Shown piece by piece: positions 51,127-61,422 of a stretch of 64,000 nt of DNA (positions within the stretch are counted from its first letter, which is position 1; every line of letters starts with the position of its first letter). Position numbers and translations under genes: made by a program. The DNA is taken from NCBI GenBank assembly GCA_030410095.1, contig JAUFRC010000001.1, forward strand, positions 880,501 through 944,500, given 5' to 3'. The stretch is from Paracoccus cavernae. Its GTDB lineage: Bacteria; Pseudomonadota; Alphaproteobacteria; Rhodobacterales; Rhodobacteraceae. The notes beneath the pieces were generated by a model that was not told the origin of the DNA, did not search any database, and saw only the letters and a program-made list of their open reading frames with translations.

Positions 51127-52128
51127 ATGAAGAAGTTCCTGACCGGTACGACCCTTTCGGCCGCTTGCGCTATTGGTTTCGCCAGCGGTGCCTTTGCCGC
51201 CGACGACCTGAGCCTTCAGCTCAAATGGGTCACCCAAGCCCAGTTCGCGGGCTATTATGTCGCCAAGGACAAAGGCTTTTACGACGAGGAAGGCCTGAAC
51301 GTCACCATCAAACCGGGCGGCCCCGATATCGCGCCGGTGCAGGTTCTGGCCGGCGGCGGCGCAGATGTGACCATCGAATGGATGCCCGCAGCGCTTGCCG
51401 CCCGCGAAAAAGGCCTGCCCATCGTCAATATCGCCCAGCCTTTCAAGAAATCGGGGATGATGCTGACCTGCCTCAAGGAAAGCGGGGTCGCCGACCCCAA
51501 GAGTGACTTCAAGGGCAAGACCCTTGGCGTCTGGTTCTCGGGCAACGAATACCCGTTCCTGAGCTGGATGAACCATCTCGGCCTTTCGACGGATGGCGGG
51601 GCGGATGGGGTAACGGTCCTCAAACAGGGGTTCAACGTCGATCCCTTGCTGCAAAAGCAGGCCGCCTGCATTTCGACCATGACCTATAACGAATATGGTC
51701 AGGTGCTGGATGCGGGGATCAAGCCCGAGGATCTCGTGAACTTCAAATATGACGATCAGGGCGTCGCGACGCTGGAAGACGGGATCTATGTGCTCGAAGA
51801 AAAGCTCAAGGATCCCGCGATGGAGGACAAGCTTGCGCGCTTTGTCCGTGCTTCGATGAAGGGCTGGAACTATGTCAAGGAACACCCTGAAGAAGCAGCG
51901 GAAATCGTGATCGAGAATGACGAGACCGGCGCCCAGACCCTCGAGCACCAGACCTATATGGCGACCGAGATCGCCAAGCTTCTCGAAGGCTCGACCGGCG
52001 CTTTGGACGAGGCCGATTACCAGCGTACCGTCGCGACCCTGCTGTCGGGCGGATCGGATCCGGTGATCTCGAAAGAGCCCGCGGGCGCATGGACCCATGC
52101 CGTCTCGGACAAGGCTTTCGCGCAGTAG
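51127..52128 (+). CDS. NMT1/THI5-like ABC transporter substrate-binding protein
   Basis: Intact, 333 residues. Signal peptide MKKFLTGTTLSAACAIGFAS ending AFA. The mature protein begins DDLSLQLKWVTQAQFAGYYV, close to the NMT1/THI5 pattern of pyrimidine-precursor binding proteins, and contains GGGADVTIEWMPAALAAREKG. With the neighbouring catabolic genes this supports import of a pyrimidine-like ring or its breakdown product. Ribosome site AGCAAGG. Last gene before a strong terminator. Confidence 0.88.
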   Translation: MKKFLTGTTLSAACAIGFASGAFAADDLSLQLKWVTQAQFAGYYVAKDKGFYDEEGLNVTIKPGGPDIAPVQVLAGGGADVTIEWMPAALAAREKGLPIVNIAQPFKKSGMMLTCLKESGVADPKSDFKGKTLGVWFSGNEYPFLSWMNHLGLSTDGGADGVTVLKQGFNVDPLLQKQAACISTMTYNEYGQVLDAGIKPEDLVNFKYDDQGVATLEDGIYVLEEKLKDPAMEDKLARFVRASMKGWNYVKEHPEEAAEIVIENDETGAQTLEHQTYMATEIAKLLEGSTGALDEADYQRTVATLLSGGSDPVISKEPAGAWTHAVSDKAFAQ

Positions 52129-52156
52129 GCTTCGCCTGCCGACGCGACCGAAGGAC

Positions 52157-52190
52157 CGGAGCGCCGCCTTTGACGCGGCGCTCCGTTTTC
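52157..52190 (+). terminator. Intrinsic terminator of the pyrimidine operon
   Basis: CGGAGCGCCGC pairs perfectly with GCGGCGCTCCG around a 7-nt loop, followed by TTTTC. It starts 29 bp after the binding-protein stop. Confidence 0.9.
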
Positions 52191-52234
52191 GTTCAGCGCT
52201 TGCAGAGCCGCGCGCTCCGGCATAGGGCAAGGGC

Positions 52235-52846
52235 ATGAGCGATACCCCGAACGAGCCGAAAAAGCATACATTCATCGAGGATGCCCAAGGGCTTGCCTAT
52301 GGCAGCTTCATGGCCTCGATCGGTGTTCTGATCCTGACCCATCTGGGCTTCGTCACCGGCCAGACGGCGGGACTGGCCGTGATGATTTCCTATGCCACGG
52401 GCTATGGTTTCGCGCCGATCTTCTTTCTGGTGAACCTGCCTTTCTACTGGCTGGGCTATCGCCGTTTCGGGCTGGGCTTTACCATCAAGAGCTTTATCGC
52501 GGTCGCGCTTTTGTCGGTTCTGGTCGCCACCCTGCCCTCGGAAATCAGCTTCGCGCATCTTGATCCGCTGGTCGGCGCGGTGCTCTTCGGCTTTCTGACC
52601 GGCTCGGCGCTGCTCGCGCTGTTCCGGCACGGGGCCTCGCTTGGCGGTATCGGGATCGTCGGGCTTTATCTTCAGGACAAGACCGGCTTTCGCGCGGGCT
52701 GGACCCAGCTGATTTTCGACGCTTGCCTATTTGCATGGGCCTTTGCGATCCGCGACTGGCAGACGGTTGCCTGGTCGTTCCTCGGGGCGCTGGTGGTCAA
52801 TCTCGTCATCGCGATCAACCACCGCCGCGACCGCTACGTCGTCTGA
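52235..52846 (+). CDS. YitT-family membrane protein
   Basis: Intact, 203 residues, five or six predicted helices. Features of the family are GFVTGQTAGLAVMISYATG and the later GASLGGIGIVGLYLQDKTG, one in each internal repeat. The function of YitT proteins is not established. It stands alone between the terminator and the convergent ArsC-like gene. Confidence 0.85.
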   Translation: MSDTPNEPKKHTFIEDAQGLAYGSFMASIGVLILTHLGFVTGQTAGLAVMISYATGYGFAPIFFLVNLPFYWLGYRRFGLGFTIKSFIAVALLSVLVATLPSEISFAHLDPLVGAVLFGFLTGSALLALFRHGASLGGIGIVGLYLQDKTGFRAGWTQLIFDACLFAWAFAIRDWQTVAWSFLGALVVNLVIAINHRRDRYVV

Positions 52847-52862
52847 GGACAGCTGCCTCCGG

Positions 52863-53207
52863 TCAAACCGGCACGCCAAGCGCGCGTTTGACATTGGCGG
52901 TCCAGCCCAGATAGCGCTGATCGCCGGCCATGATGGCGGGGCGTTTGATCAGCGAAGGCTTGGCCTCCAGCATCTCGACGGGCGTTTTGGCGCGCTCGTC
53001 CTCTTTCATGCCGCGCCATGTCAGGCTGGCCCGATTGACGAGTTTCTCGCCGAATTCATCGGAAAGAGCGGACCATTCCTGCGTGGAAAGCGGTGCGGTC
53101 TTCACATCGCGGAAGGTCACGCTCCACCCTTCGGCCTCAAGCGCGGCCTGCGCCTTCTGGCAGGTCGAGCAATGGGCCAGCCCGTAGATTTTCAGCTCTT
53201 TCGACAT
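52863..53207 (-). CDS. ArsC/Spx-family thioredoxin-fold protein
   Basis: Intact, about 114 residues from MSKELKIYGLAHCSTCQKA; a short in-frame extension upstream is unlikely. It has a CxxC (CSTC) at residues 13-16, KTPVEMLEAKPSLIKRPAIM and the usual length of the ArsC/Spx/YffB group. True arsenate reduction is not shown by sequence; YffB-like or other redox roles are equally possible. Confidence 0.82.
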   Translation of the reverse strand: MSKELKIYGLAHCSTCQKAQAALEAEGWSVTFRDVKTAPLSTQEWSALSDEFGEKLVNRASLTWRGMKEDERAKTPVEMLEAKPSLIKRPAIMAGDQRYLGWTANVKRALGVPV

Positions 53208-53291
53208 ATCGGCTCCTTGGTATTGACGGGGCGACTGTGCCAAGGGCCGGACGGGAAGTCGAGGGGCATCCCCCTCGGGACAGGTTCGGGC

Positions 53292-54597
53292 CTAGTGGCC
53301 GGATTTGTCGTCCTCGTCGTGGATGCGGGCCTTGATGCGGCGCATGCTGTACCAGACCGCAAGGATGACCACAGGCGTCAGCGCCGCGATCAGCACGCCT
53401 TTCTCGACGCCGATCTTTTCGGCGAAAGGATAAAGCGCATAGCCGAGCAGCCCGACCGCGTAATAGCTGATCGCAAAGACCGAGAGCCCCTCGACCGTGT
53501 GCTGGAGCCGCAATTGCAGATCGGCGCGGCGGTCCATGCGGCGCATGACCTCCTGGTTTTGCTCGCTGCGCTGGACATCGACGCGGGTACGCAACAGCTC
53601 ACCCGCCCGTTCCGTCCGGTCGAGCAAAGCCTTGAGCCGCATTTCGGCCGATTTCGCGGTCCGCATCGCGGGGCATAGCGGCGCGCCATGAACTCTGTCA
53701 GCATCTGGCGGCCCATAAAGCGGGTTTCGCGCAGAACCTTGATGCGGTCCATGACGATGGCCTCATAGGCGGCCGTCGCACCAAAGCGGAAGCTGTGCTG
53801 GGTCGCGGCTGCCTCGAGGCGCGAGGAGACCGACAGAAGATCCTGAAGCGTGGTCTCGGGCGAGCGGCTGTCGTCGCTCATGCCCTGCACGATCCGCGTG
53901 AGCTGCGGATCCAGCGCATTGAGCTGCTGCGTCAGATCGCGCGCCCGCCCGAGCCCGAGCATCGACATTGAACGATAGGTCTCGAGCTCGAGGATCCTTT
54001 GCACGGTGCGGCCGATCCGGCCCGGCCCGACGCCCGGCCGGACAAAGACCGCGAAGCGCATGAAGCCCGCCGGATCGATGCGGAAATCGCCCGCGACAAT
54101 GGCGGATTCCTCGAGCACCCAGACCGCCGCCATGGAATCGCGGGCGAACCATTGGTTGAGCTTGGGCATGATCTCCTCCGGCTCTTCCGGCAGGGTCTCG
54201 ACCTGGATCATCACGGCGGTGAGGCGCTTGCCGGGGCGGCACGCTGCCAATCCTCGGGGAAGACTTCGGCAGCGGCGGGATCGAAGGGCCGCTGCGGCAC
54301 GCCCGGCGTGAAGGCGGCATAGGTCACGAATTCGGTATGGCTTTCCCAGCGCAGCTCGTAGCGGCCAAGCTGGGCCGCAAAATGGCCCGCCGAAGTATCG
54401 GGGCGCGGCACGCCGTGGCGGTGGCAAAGATCGCTCAGATGTTCGGTGTCGCGGCTGCGGTCGCGGTTCGCGGCGTCATGCGGCTCCTTGAAGGCCAGAA
54501 AAACGGCCGTGCAAGGGGCCGTCAGCCGCGGCGAGGGCCGTGCATGCAGCTCGTTGACGAGATTATAGCGCTGGGGATGTTCGTCCGAGGGGTCCAT
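53292..54597 (-). CDS. DUF3422 family membrane protein (two frameshifts)
   Basis: About 435 residues when restored. The N-terminal signature RYNLVNELHARPSPRLTAP marks DUF3422. The middle is soluble with helical stretches (LTQQLNALDPQLTRIVQGM); two membrane helices lie at the C-terminus (LSVFAISYYAVGLLGYALY and GVLIAALTPVVILAVWYSM). Single-base losses lie near 54238 and near 53675. Function unknown. Confidence 0.85.
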
Positions 54598-54765
54598 GAC
54601 GCGAGGTTACCGCCTTCTGCAGAAATAGAAAAACTCAAAACACATCACTCTTTCAACGCCCGCCGTCAACGCGGTTCCTGTACATCAGACATTCGTGATA
54701 GCCACCCCATTGCACCTTGATCGGGCAGACGGCAAATTAAGAAAAAATCGGGACAGTTGAGCGGC

Positions 54766-55280
54766 ATGACAGTTTTCACGCGCAGAACACTTCTGGCAGG
54801 CAGCGCGCTTGCCATTTTGGCCGCCTGCAGCGGTCCGAGCAAGTTCAAAACCTATGACGGCCCGCCGGTCACCTCCATTCTGGTGAACAAGGGTGCGCGC
54901 AAGATGTACATGCTGAGCGGCAACCGCGCGATCAAGGTCTACGACATCGGCCTCGGCACGGTGCCGGTCGGGCACAAGAATTTCGAGGGCGACGGCAAGA
55001 CCCCCGAGGGGCGTTACTTCATCGACCGCCGCAACCCCAACAGCCGCTACCACCTCTCGGTCGGGGTCTCCTATCCCAATGATCAGGACCGTGCTTTCGC
55101 CAATGGCATGGGGCTCGCGCCGGGCGGCGACATCTTCATTCACGGTCAGGGCCCTGAGGGCAGATCCTCTCGAAACAGCGCCGCGACTGGACCGTCGGCT
55201 GTATCGCGGTGACCGATGAAGAGGTCGAAGACATTTACGCCATGGTCCGCGACGGCACCCCGATCATCATCACCGCCTGA
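54766..55280 (+). CDS. L,D-transpeptidase-family lipoprotein (one frameshift)
   Basis: About 171 residues when restored. A lipobox ILAAC with the cysteine at about residue 23. The YkuD domain has the motif FIHGQG and, after a lost C near 55166, QRRDWTVGCIAVTDEEVED, which contains the catalytic cysteine. Such enzymes cross-link peptidoglycan or attach proteins to it in the periplasm. The start ATG is preceded by a weak purine stretch. Confidence 0.88.
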
Positions 55281-55358
55281 TCGGGGCGCGATGCTCCGGA
55301 CGAAATGGCGGAGCGGCATTGGATGGCGCGCGACAGTTTCCCCGCTCTTTCGCAACGA

Positions 55359-55386
55359 AAAAGGCCCCGCAATTGCGGGGCCTTTG
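55359..55386. terminator. Bidirectional terminator between the L,D-transpeptidase gene and pntB
   Basis: AAGGCCCCGCAATTGCGGGGCCTT is a perfect palindrome, flanked by GAAAAA on the left (U-tract for pntB transcripts) and TTTGTTTG on the right. Confidence 0.88.
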
Positions 55387-55404
55387 TTTGTACGATCGCG
55401 GAGA

Positions 55405-56912
55405 TCAGTCGATCATCGGCAACAGCGCGTCGATCGATTTCTTGGCGTCGCCGTAGAACATGCGGGTGTTCTCTTTGTAGAAGAGCGGGTTCTCGATGCC
55501 CGAGTAACCGGTGCCCTGCCCGCGTTTCGACACGAAGACCTGCTTGGCTTTCCACACTTCCAGAACCGGCATGCCGGCGATGGGCGAGTTGGGATCTTCC
55601 TGCGCGGCGGGGTTCACGATGTCGTTCGAGCCGATGATGATGACCACGTCGGTATTGGGGAAGTCCTCGTTGATCTCGTCCATTTCCAGAACGATGTCGT
55701 AGGGAACTTTCGCCTCGGCCAGCAGCACGTTCATATGGCCCGGCAGACGGCCCGCGACCGGATGGATCGCGAAGCGGACGTTCTTGCCGCGCGCGCGCAG
55801 CTTGCGGGTCAGCTCGGACACCGATTGCTGGGCCTGCGCCACGGCCATGCCGTAGCCCGGAACGATGATGACGCTGTCGGCATCGTTGAGCGCTGCCGCC
55901 ACGCCTTCGGCGTCGATTGCGACCTGCTCGCCCTCGATCTCCATCGCGGGACCCTGCTCGCCGCCGAAGCCGCCGAGGATCACGCTCAGGAAGTCGCGGT
56001 TCATCGCCTTGCACATGATATAGGACAGGATCGCGCCCGAAGAGCCGACCAGCGCGCCCACGACGATCAGCAGATCGTTGCCGAGCGTGAAGCCGATGGC
56101 CGCAGCCGCCCAGCCCGAATAGCTGTTGAGCATCGAGACCACGACCGGCATGTCGGCGCCGCCGATGCCCATGATCAGGTTGTAGCCGATGAAGAAGGCG
56201 CAAACCGTGACCAGCAGCAGCATCAGCGTCGGAGAACCGATATCCGCACAGTAGAGCACGCCGAAAAGCAGCGAGAGCAGAGCCACGATCAGGTTGGTCA
56301 TCTGGCCGCCCGGCAGCTTCTTCGGCTTGCCGTCGATGCGGCCGGCGAGCTTGCCGAAAGCCACGATCGAGCCGGTGAAGGTCACCGCGCCGATGAAGAT
56401 GCCGAGAAAGACCTCGACCTTGAGCATCGCCAGTTCGGCCGGCGTTTTGCTGGCCAGAACCGTCGCGAAACCGCCGAGATCTGGAGCTGGTTCTGCAGCT
56501 TCTCGATCAGGGCCGGATCATTGGCTGCGGCGTTCAGAAGCGCCTCGGGGGCAAGCTGGTCGCGCAGGTTGATCAGCCAGTTCAGCTCGAACTGGGCGTT
56601 GAAGCCGATGAAGACCGCAGCAAGGCCGACAAGGCTGTGCATTGCCGCGACAAGCTGCGGCATCTCGGTCATCTGGACGCGTTTAGCCACGACCCAACCG
56701 GCGCTGCCGCCGATGGCGAGCATCAGCACGGTCAGCCACCAGTTGCCGGCACCGGGGCCGAAAACCGTCGCGACAACCGCAAGCGCCATGGCTGCAATCC
56801 CGTACCAGACCGCGCGTTTGGCGCTTTCTTGTCCGGACAGGCCGCCGAGCGACAGGATGAAAAGAACGGCAGCAACCACATAGGCTGCCGTGGTAAATCC
56901 GAATTCCATCAT
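55405..56912 (-). CDS. pntB: NAD(P) transhydrogenase subunit beta (one frameshift)
   Basis: Proton-driven hydride transfer between NADH and NADP+. About 502 residues when restored, from [17 protein letters not shown]. The N-terminal membrane part has about eight helices; the NADP-binding domain III contains [16 protein letters not shown] and [20 protein letters not shown], ending [15 protein letters not shown]. One base is lost near 56478, between LQNQLQIS and the following helix. It begins 7 bp after pntA on the same strand. Confidence 0.95.
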
Positions 56913-56919
56913 CCCCTCC

Positions 56920-58492
56920 TTACGAGCGCTGGAACATGGCGAGCATCCGGCGCGTCACCATGAAACCGCCGAAGATATTGACCCCGGCCATCAGAACCGA
57001 AAGCGCAGCCAGAACGATAACCAGGCCGGAGCCCGAACCGATCTGAAGGACCGCGCCGACGATGATGATCGACGAGATCGCATTGGTGATCGCCATCAGC
57101 GGCGTGTGCAGCGAATGGCTGACGTTCCAGATCACCTGGAAGCCGACGAAGCACGAGAGTACGAAGACGATGAAATGGGCGAGGAAGGACGGCGGCGCGA
57201 ACATGCCGACCAGCAGCATCAGCACCGCGCCGGCCACCAGAAGCGTCACCTGCGTCTTGGTCTGCGCCTTGAATGCCGCGATTTCCTTGGCGCGCTTCTC
57301 CTCGGGCGTCAGCTCTTTGGCCTTTTCCTTGGGTTTCTGCGCGGCAATCGCGGCCACTTTCGGCGGCGGCGGCGGCCAGGTCACATCGCCGTCAAAGGCA
57401 ACGGTCGAGCCGCGGATGACATCGTCTTCCATGTTCTGGACGATGGAGCCGTCTTTGCCGGGGTAAGGTCCGCCAGCATGTGGCGGATGTTGTTTCCATA
57501 AAGTTCAGAGGCTTGCGTCCCCATCCTCGACGGAAAATCGGTATAGCCGATGATGACCACACCGTTCTCGGTGACGAAACGCTCGTCGGGAACGGTCAGC
57601 TCGACGTTGCCGCCGCGCTCTGCCGCGAGATCGACAATCACCGAGCCGCGCTTCATGTTGTCGACCATGTCGCGCGTCCACAGGACCGGCGCATCGCGGC
57701 CGGGGATCAGCGCGGTGGTGATGACGATATCCATCTCGGGCGCAAGCTCGCGGAATTTCTTGAGCTGCGCTTCGCGGAATTCGGGGCTCGAGGGGCCGCA
57801 TAACCGCCCGTCGTCGCGCCGTCGGTCTGGGCCTCGGCGAAATCGAGATAGACGAATTCCGCGCCCATCGATTCAATCTGCTCGGCCACTTCGGGACGCA
57901 CGTCGAAAGCATAGACCTGCGCGCCAAGCGAGGTCGCCGCCCCGATCGCGGCGAGACCGGCCACGCCCGCGCCGACGATCAGCACTTTGGCCGGCGGCAC
58001 CTTGCCCGCAGCCGTCACCTGACCGGTGAAGAAGCGGCCGAAATTGTTCGCAGCCTCGATCACAGCGCGGTAGCCCGCGATATTAGCCATGGACGACAAA
58101 GCGTCCATTTTCTGCGCGCGCGAAATCCGCGGCACCATATCCATCGCGATCGCGGTGATGCCCTGCTTGCGCGCAAGCTCCAGCAGATCCGGATTCTGCG
58201 CCGGCTGGAAATAGGAAATCAGCGTTTGGCCCGCACGCATCCGCTCGATCTCGTCCTCGCGCGGAGGACGGACCTTGACCACGACATCAACGTCGCGCGT
58301 CAGATCGGCAGCCGTCGGCTCGACGGAAACACCCGCCGCCGTATAGGCCTCGTCGGTAAATCCGGCACGGGCACCCGCTCCGGATTCGACGAAGACTTCA
58401 TGCCCCAGCTTTTTCAGATGGGCAGCAGAGGATGGAGTGATCGCGACCCGCGTCTCGCCATCCTGCAGCTCCTTTAACGCTCCGACTTTCAT
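56920..58492 (-). CDS. pntA: NAD(P) transhydrogenase subunit alpha, single-chain form (two frameshifts)
   Basis: About 524 residues when restored. The NAD-binding domain starts [20 protein letters not shown] and has [20 protein letters not shown] near residue 170. Then come [20 protein letters not shown] and, at the C-terminus, a linker rich in Pro and Lys/Glu and three to four membrane helices ([20 protein letters not shown]). Many alphaproteobacteria split this into PntAA and PntAB; here both are in one chain. Single-base losses lie near 57798 and near 57462. Confidence 0.94.
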
Positions 58493-58656
58493 CGAGCCCC
58501 CTCTTTGTGATTGTCACCGACGATCTAACATTGCTGCGTTAGCGATCACAAGTCCGCGAAAGCTATCGCAGCGCAGCAATGTTGCGCAGAAGGGTAAAAT
58601 TCTTCTCGTTCTTTAGTGGTAAAAAGAGCAAAAAGCGCGCGTGTTCGCCATCCGTC

Positions 58657-59099
58657 CTAAAGCCAGCGTCTGACGGCGCCGCAATAACGGGCATAATCCG
58701 CGCCAAAACGCGCCGCGAGCCTTTGTTCTTCGCTCCGGATGAAAAGGTGCTTGAGCGTGAGCGCGAAGACCGGAAGAAGCACGAGGCCTGCCACGGTTTC
58801 CAGCGCCAGCATCAGACTCGCGAAGATCGCGAGATCGCCGAGATAGATCGGATTGCGCGAAAAAGCGAAGGGGCCGGTCGTCACGATCGCCGCGGGAATG
58901 CGGCCGGGCATGACGCTGGTGCGGGCGCGCATCATCGTTCCGGCCGCCCAGATCATCAAAGCCGCCCCTGCCCCGAACAAAGAAAACCTGCCACGCGAAG
59001 GATCGGCGGCAGGTTAACCGGCAGGGCCAGCCCAAGGGCAAATCCGGCGGCGCAGAAAAGCGCGAGCCAGATTTGCGGCAGCTGGAGGAGCTTCGCCAT
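58657..59099 (-). CDS. Isoprenylcysteine methyltransferase-like membrane protein (one frameshift)
   Basis: About 147 residues when restored, three or four hydrophobic segments. The SAM-binding C-terminal motif is visible: TGPFAFSRNPIYLGDLAIF followed by EEQRLAARFGADYARYCG, typical of ICMT/PEMT-like bacterial proteins. The start ATG ([15 protein letters not shown]) overlaps the glcB stop by ATGA. One T is lost near 58982 (run of five read as four). Substrate unknown. Confidence 0.8.
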
Positions 59100-61273
59100 C
59101 ACGCGGCGGCGATGCCCTGTTCTGCTTTGGCCTGACGGCGGCGGGCATGCAGGACCGGCTCGGTATAGCCCGACGGCTGGACGCGGCCGAGGAAGATCAG
59201 GTCGCTCGCCGCCTGGAAGGCCACGCCGTCATAGCCCGGTGCCATCGCGCGGTATGCCGGATCATTCGCGTTCTGGCGGTCGACGACGATCGCCATCTTG
59301 CGCAGGCCGTCCATGACCTGTGCTTCGGTGACGACGCCGTGCAGCAGCCAGTTGGCCAAAGCCTGGCTGGAGATCCGGCAGGTCGCGCGGTCTTCCATGA
59401 GGCCGATATCGTGGATGTCCGGCACTTTCGAGACGCCGATCCCCTGATCGACCCAGCGGACCACATAGCCGAGGATGCCCTGGCAGTTGTTTTCCACCTC
59501 GGCCTGAATCTCGGCCTCGCTATAGTTGCGGCCGCCGGCCAGCGGGATCGAGAGAAGATCGCTCAGCGCATCGGGACGCGGGTTTGCGACCAGCTCGGCC
59601 TGACGCGCGAAGACGTCGACCTGATGGTAATGGGTGGCGTGCAGGGTCGCGGCGGTCGGGCTCGGGACCCATGCGGTATTCGCTCCCGCCTGCGGATGGC
59701 CGATCTTTTCGCGAAGCATGTCCGCCATCAGATCGGGGGCCGCCCACATGCCTTTGCCGATCTGGGCCTTGCCCGAAAGGCCGGTCGTCAGACCGATATC
59801 GACGTTGCGGTTTTCATAGGCCACGATCCACGGCTTGCCCTTCATCTCGCCTTTGGCAAGCATCGGGCCGGCCTCGATCGAGGTGTGGTATTCGTCGCCG
59901 GTACGGTCGAGGAAGCCGGTATTGATGAAGGCCACGCGGTCTTTGGCTGCGCGGATGCATTCCTTGAGGTTGGCCGAGGTGCGGCGCTCTTCATCCATGA
60001 TGCCGAGCTTGACGGTGTTCTTCGGCAGGCCGAGCATTTCTTCGACGCGGTCGAAGATTTCGACGGCAAAAGCCACTTCGGCGGGGCCGTGCATTTTCGG
60101 CTTCACGACATAGATCGAGCCTTTGGCCGAGTTGCGCGGACCGTCTTTCTTCAGGTCGCGCATGGCGCAAAGCGCGGTCACGGCGGCGTCGAGGATGCCC
60201 TCGTAGACCTCGTCGCCGTCGCGGTCGAGCACCGCGGGCGTGGTCATGAGATGGCCGACGTTGCGCACCAGCATCAGCGAGCGGCCCTTGAAGGACACGG
60301 CCGATCCGTCGGGCGCGGTCGCGGCCACGTCACCCAGAAGACGGCGGATCGAAGTCTTGCCGTTCTTCTCGATTTCCTCGGCGAGCGTGCCGTCCATCAG
60401 GCCGAGCCAGTTGGAATAGGCCAGCGTCTTGTCGGCGCCGTCAACGGCTGCAACCAGATCCTCGCAATCCATGATCGCCGAGATGGCGGATTCGATGATG
60501 ATGTCGGAGATGCCCGCTTTGTCCTGTCCGCCGACCGGCGTCGAGGCGTCGAGGTGGATGCGCACGAGCAGGTTGTTGTTGCGCAGGAAGATATCGGTCG
60601 GCTTGGCCGCATCGCCGATATAGGCCGCGAATTTGGAAGGATCGGCCAGCGCGGGGACGAGCTTGCCCTCGACCACCGCAAAGCTTTCCACGCCGGACCA
60701 GTCGCCTGCAGCCAGCGGAGCTGCCTTGTTCAGGAAGTCGCGGCCCCAAGCGATCACGCGGGCGCCGCGCGCCGCATCATAGCCCTTGCCTGCCGGCGCA
60801 TCGCCCAAGGCATCGGTGCCGTAAAGCGCGTCGTAGAGGCTGCCCCAGCGGGCATTGGCGGCATTGAGCGCATAGCGGGCATTGGTGACCGGAACCACCA
60901 GCTGCGGGCCCGCGATCGAGGCGAACTCGGGATCGGTATTGGCGGTCTCGACGGCGAAATCGCCACCGACCGGCACGAGATAGCCGATCTCTTTCAGGAA
61001 GGCCTCGTAGGCCGATTGATCAAAGGCTTTGCCGCGGTTCTGGATATGCCAGTCGTCGACGGCGGCCTGCAGACGCTCGCGCTCGGCCAGAAGGGCGCGG
61101 TTCTTCGGCCCCAATTCGTGCAGCAATGCGGAAAGGCCTTCCCAGAACTGACGCGGCTCGACACCGCTGCCGGGAAGCGCCCGATCATTGATGAAATCCG
61201 CGAGGACGGAATCAACCCTCAAACCGGCTTTCTCGACGCGCCCCATGACAATTCCTTCCATAGCACTAGACAT
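59099..61273 (-). CDS. glcB: Malate synthase G
   Basis: Condenses glyoxylate with acetyl-CoA to malate (glyoxylate and glycolate use). Intact, 724 residues, the standard length of the monomeric G form. Recognisable parts are [35 protein letters not shown] and [20 protein letters not shown]. The start may be [17 protein letters not shown] or the internal [13 protein letters not shown] GntR-type palindrome lies 49 bp upstream. Confidence 0.96.
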   Translation of the reverse strand: MSSAMEGIVMGRVEKAGLRVDSVLADFINDRALPGSGVEPRQFWEGLSALLHELGPKNRALLAERERLQAAVDDWHIQNRGKAFDQSAYEAFLKEIGYLVPVGGDFAVETANTDPEFASIAGPQLVVPVTNARYALNAANARWGSLYDALYGTDALGDAPAGKGYDAARGARVIAWGRDFLNKAAPLAAGDWSGVESFAVVEGKLVPALADPSKFAAYIGDAAKPTDIFLRNNNLLVRIHLDASTPVGGQDKAGISDIIIESAISAIMDCEDLVAAVDGADKTLAYSNWLGLMDGTLAEEIEKNGKTSIRRLLGDVAATAPDGSAVSFKGRSLMLVRNVGHLMTTPAVLDRDGDEVYEGILDAAVTALCAMRDLKKDGPRNSAKGSIYVVKPKMHGPAEVAFAVEIFDRVEEMLGLPKNTVKLGIMDEERRTSANLKECIRAAKDRVAFINTGFLDRTGDEYHTSIEAGPMLAKGEMKGKPWIVAYENRNVDIGLTTGLSGKAQIGKGMWAAPDLMADMLREKIGHPQAGANTAWVPSPTAATLHATHYHQVDVFARQAELVANPRPDALSDLLSIPLAGGRNYSEAEIQAEVENNCQGILGYVVRWVDQGIGVSKVPDIHDIGLMEDRATCRISSQALANWLLHGVVTEAQVMDGLRKMAIVVDRQNANDPAYRAMAPGYDGVAFQAASDLIFLGRVQPSGYTEPVLHARRRQAKAEQGIAAA

Positions 61274-61321
61274 TTGCGGTTTACCTAAGCCATGCGCCTT
61301 CGGGTTGCAACGTCAACAGTG

Positions 61322-61369
61322 AACAATGGTATACATTGTTTGCGCGAAGACTGTCTCAAGAATACATTG
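61322..61369. promoter_or_regulatory. GntR/GlcC-type operator upstream of glcB with a repeated half-site
   Basis: AACAATG-GTATA-CATTGTT (61322-61340) is a perfect 7-bp-arm palindrome with the GTATAC-like core of FadR-subfamily GntR sites. Its half-site ATACATTG (61331-61338) recurs at 61362-61369, exactly 31 bp on, about three helical turns. In E. coli glcB is controlled by GlcC, a member of that subfamily; no such regulator gene is in this window. A weak -35-like TTGACG lies at 61316-61311 on the minus strand. Confidence 0.55.
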
Positions 61370-61384
61370 AGAATACTGGTGCTG

Positions 61385-61411
61385 AAAAAGCCCGACGCGG
61401 GGGCGTCGGGC
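61385..61411 (-). terminator. Intrinsic terminator of the Ala/Pro-rich protein gene
   Basis: GCCCGACGC / GCGTCGGGC, a perfect 9-bp stem with a 4-nt loop, followed on the minus strand by a T-run (AAAAA at 61385-61389 on the plus strand). It begins 12 bp after the stop. Confidence 0.88.
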
Positions 61412-61422
61412 CGGCTGTTCAA

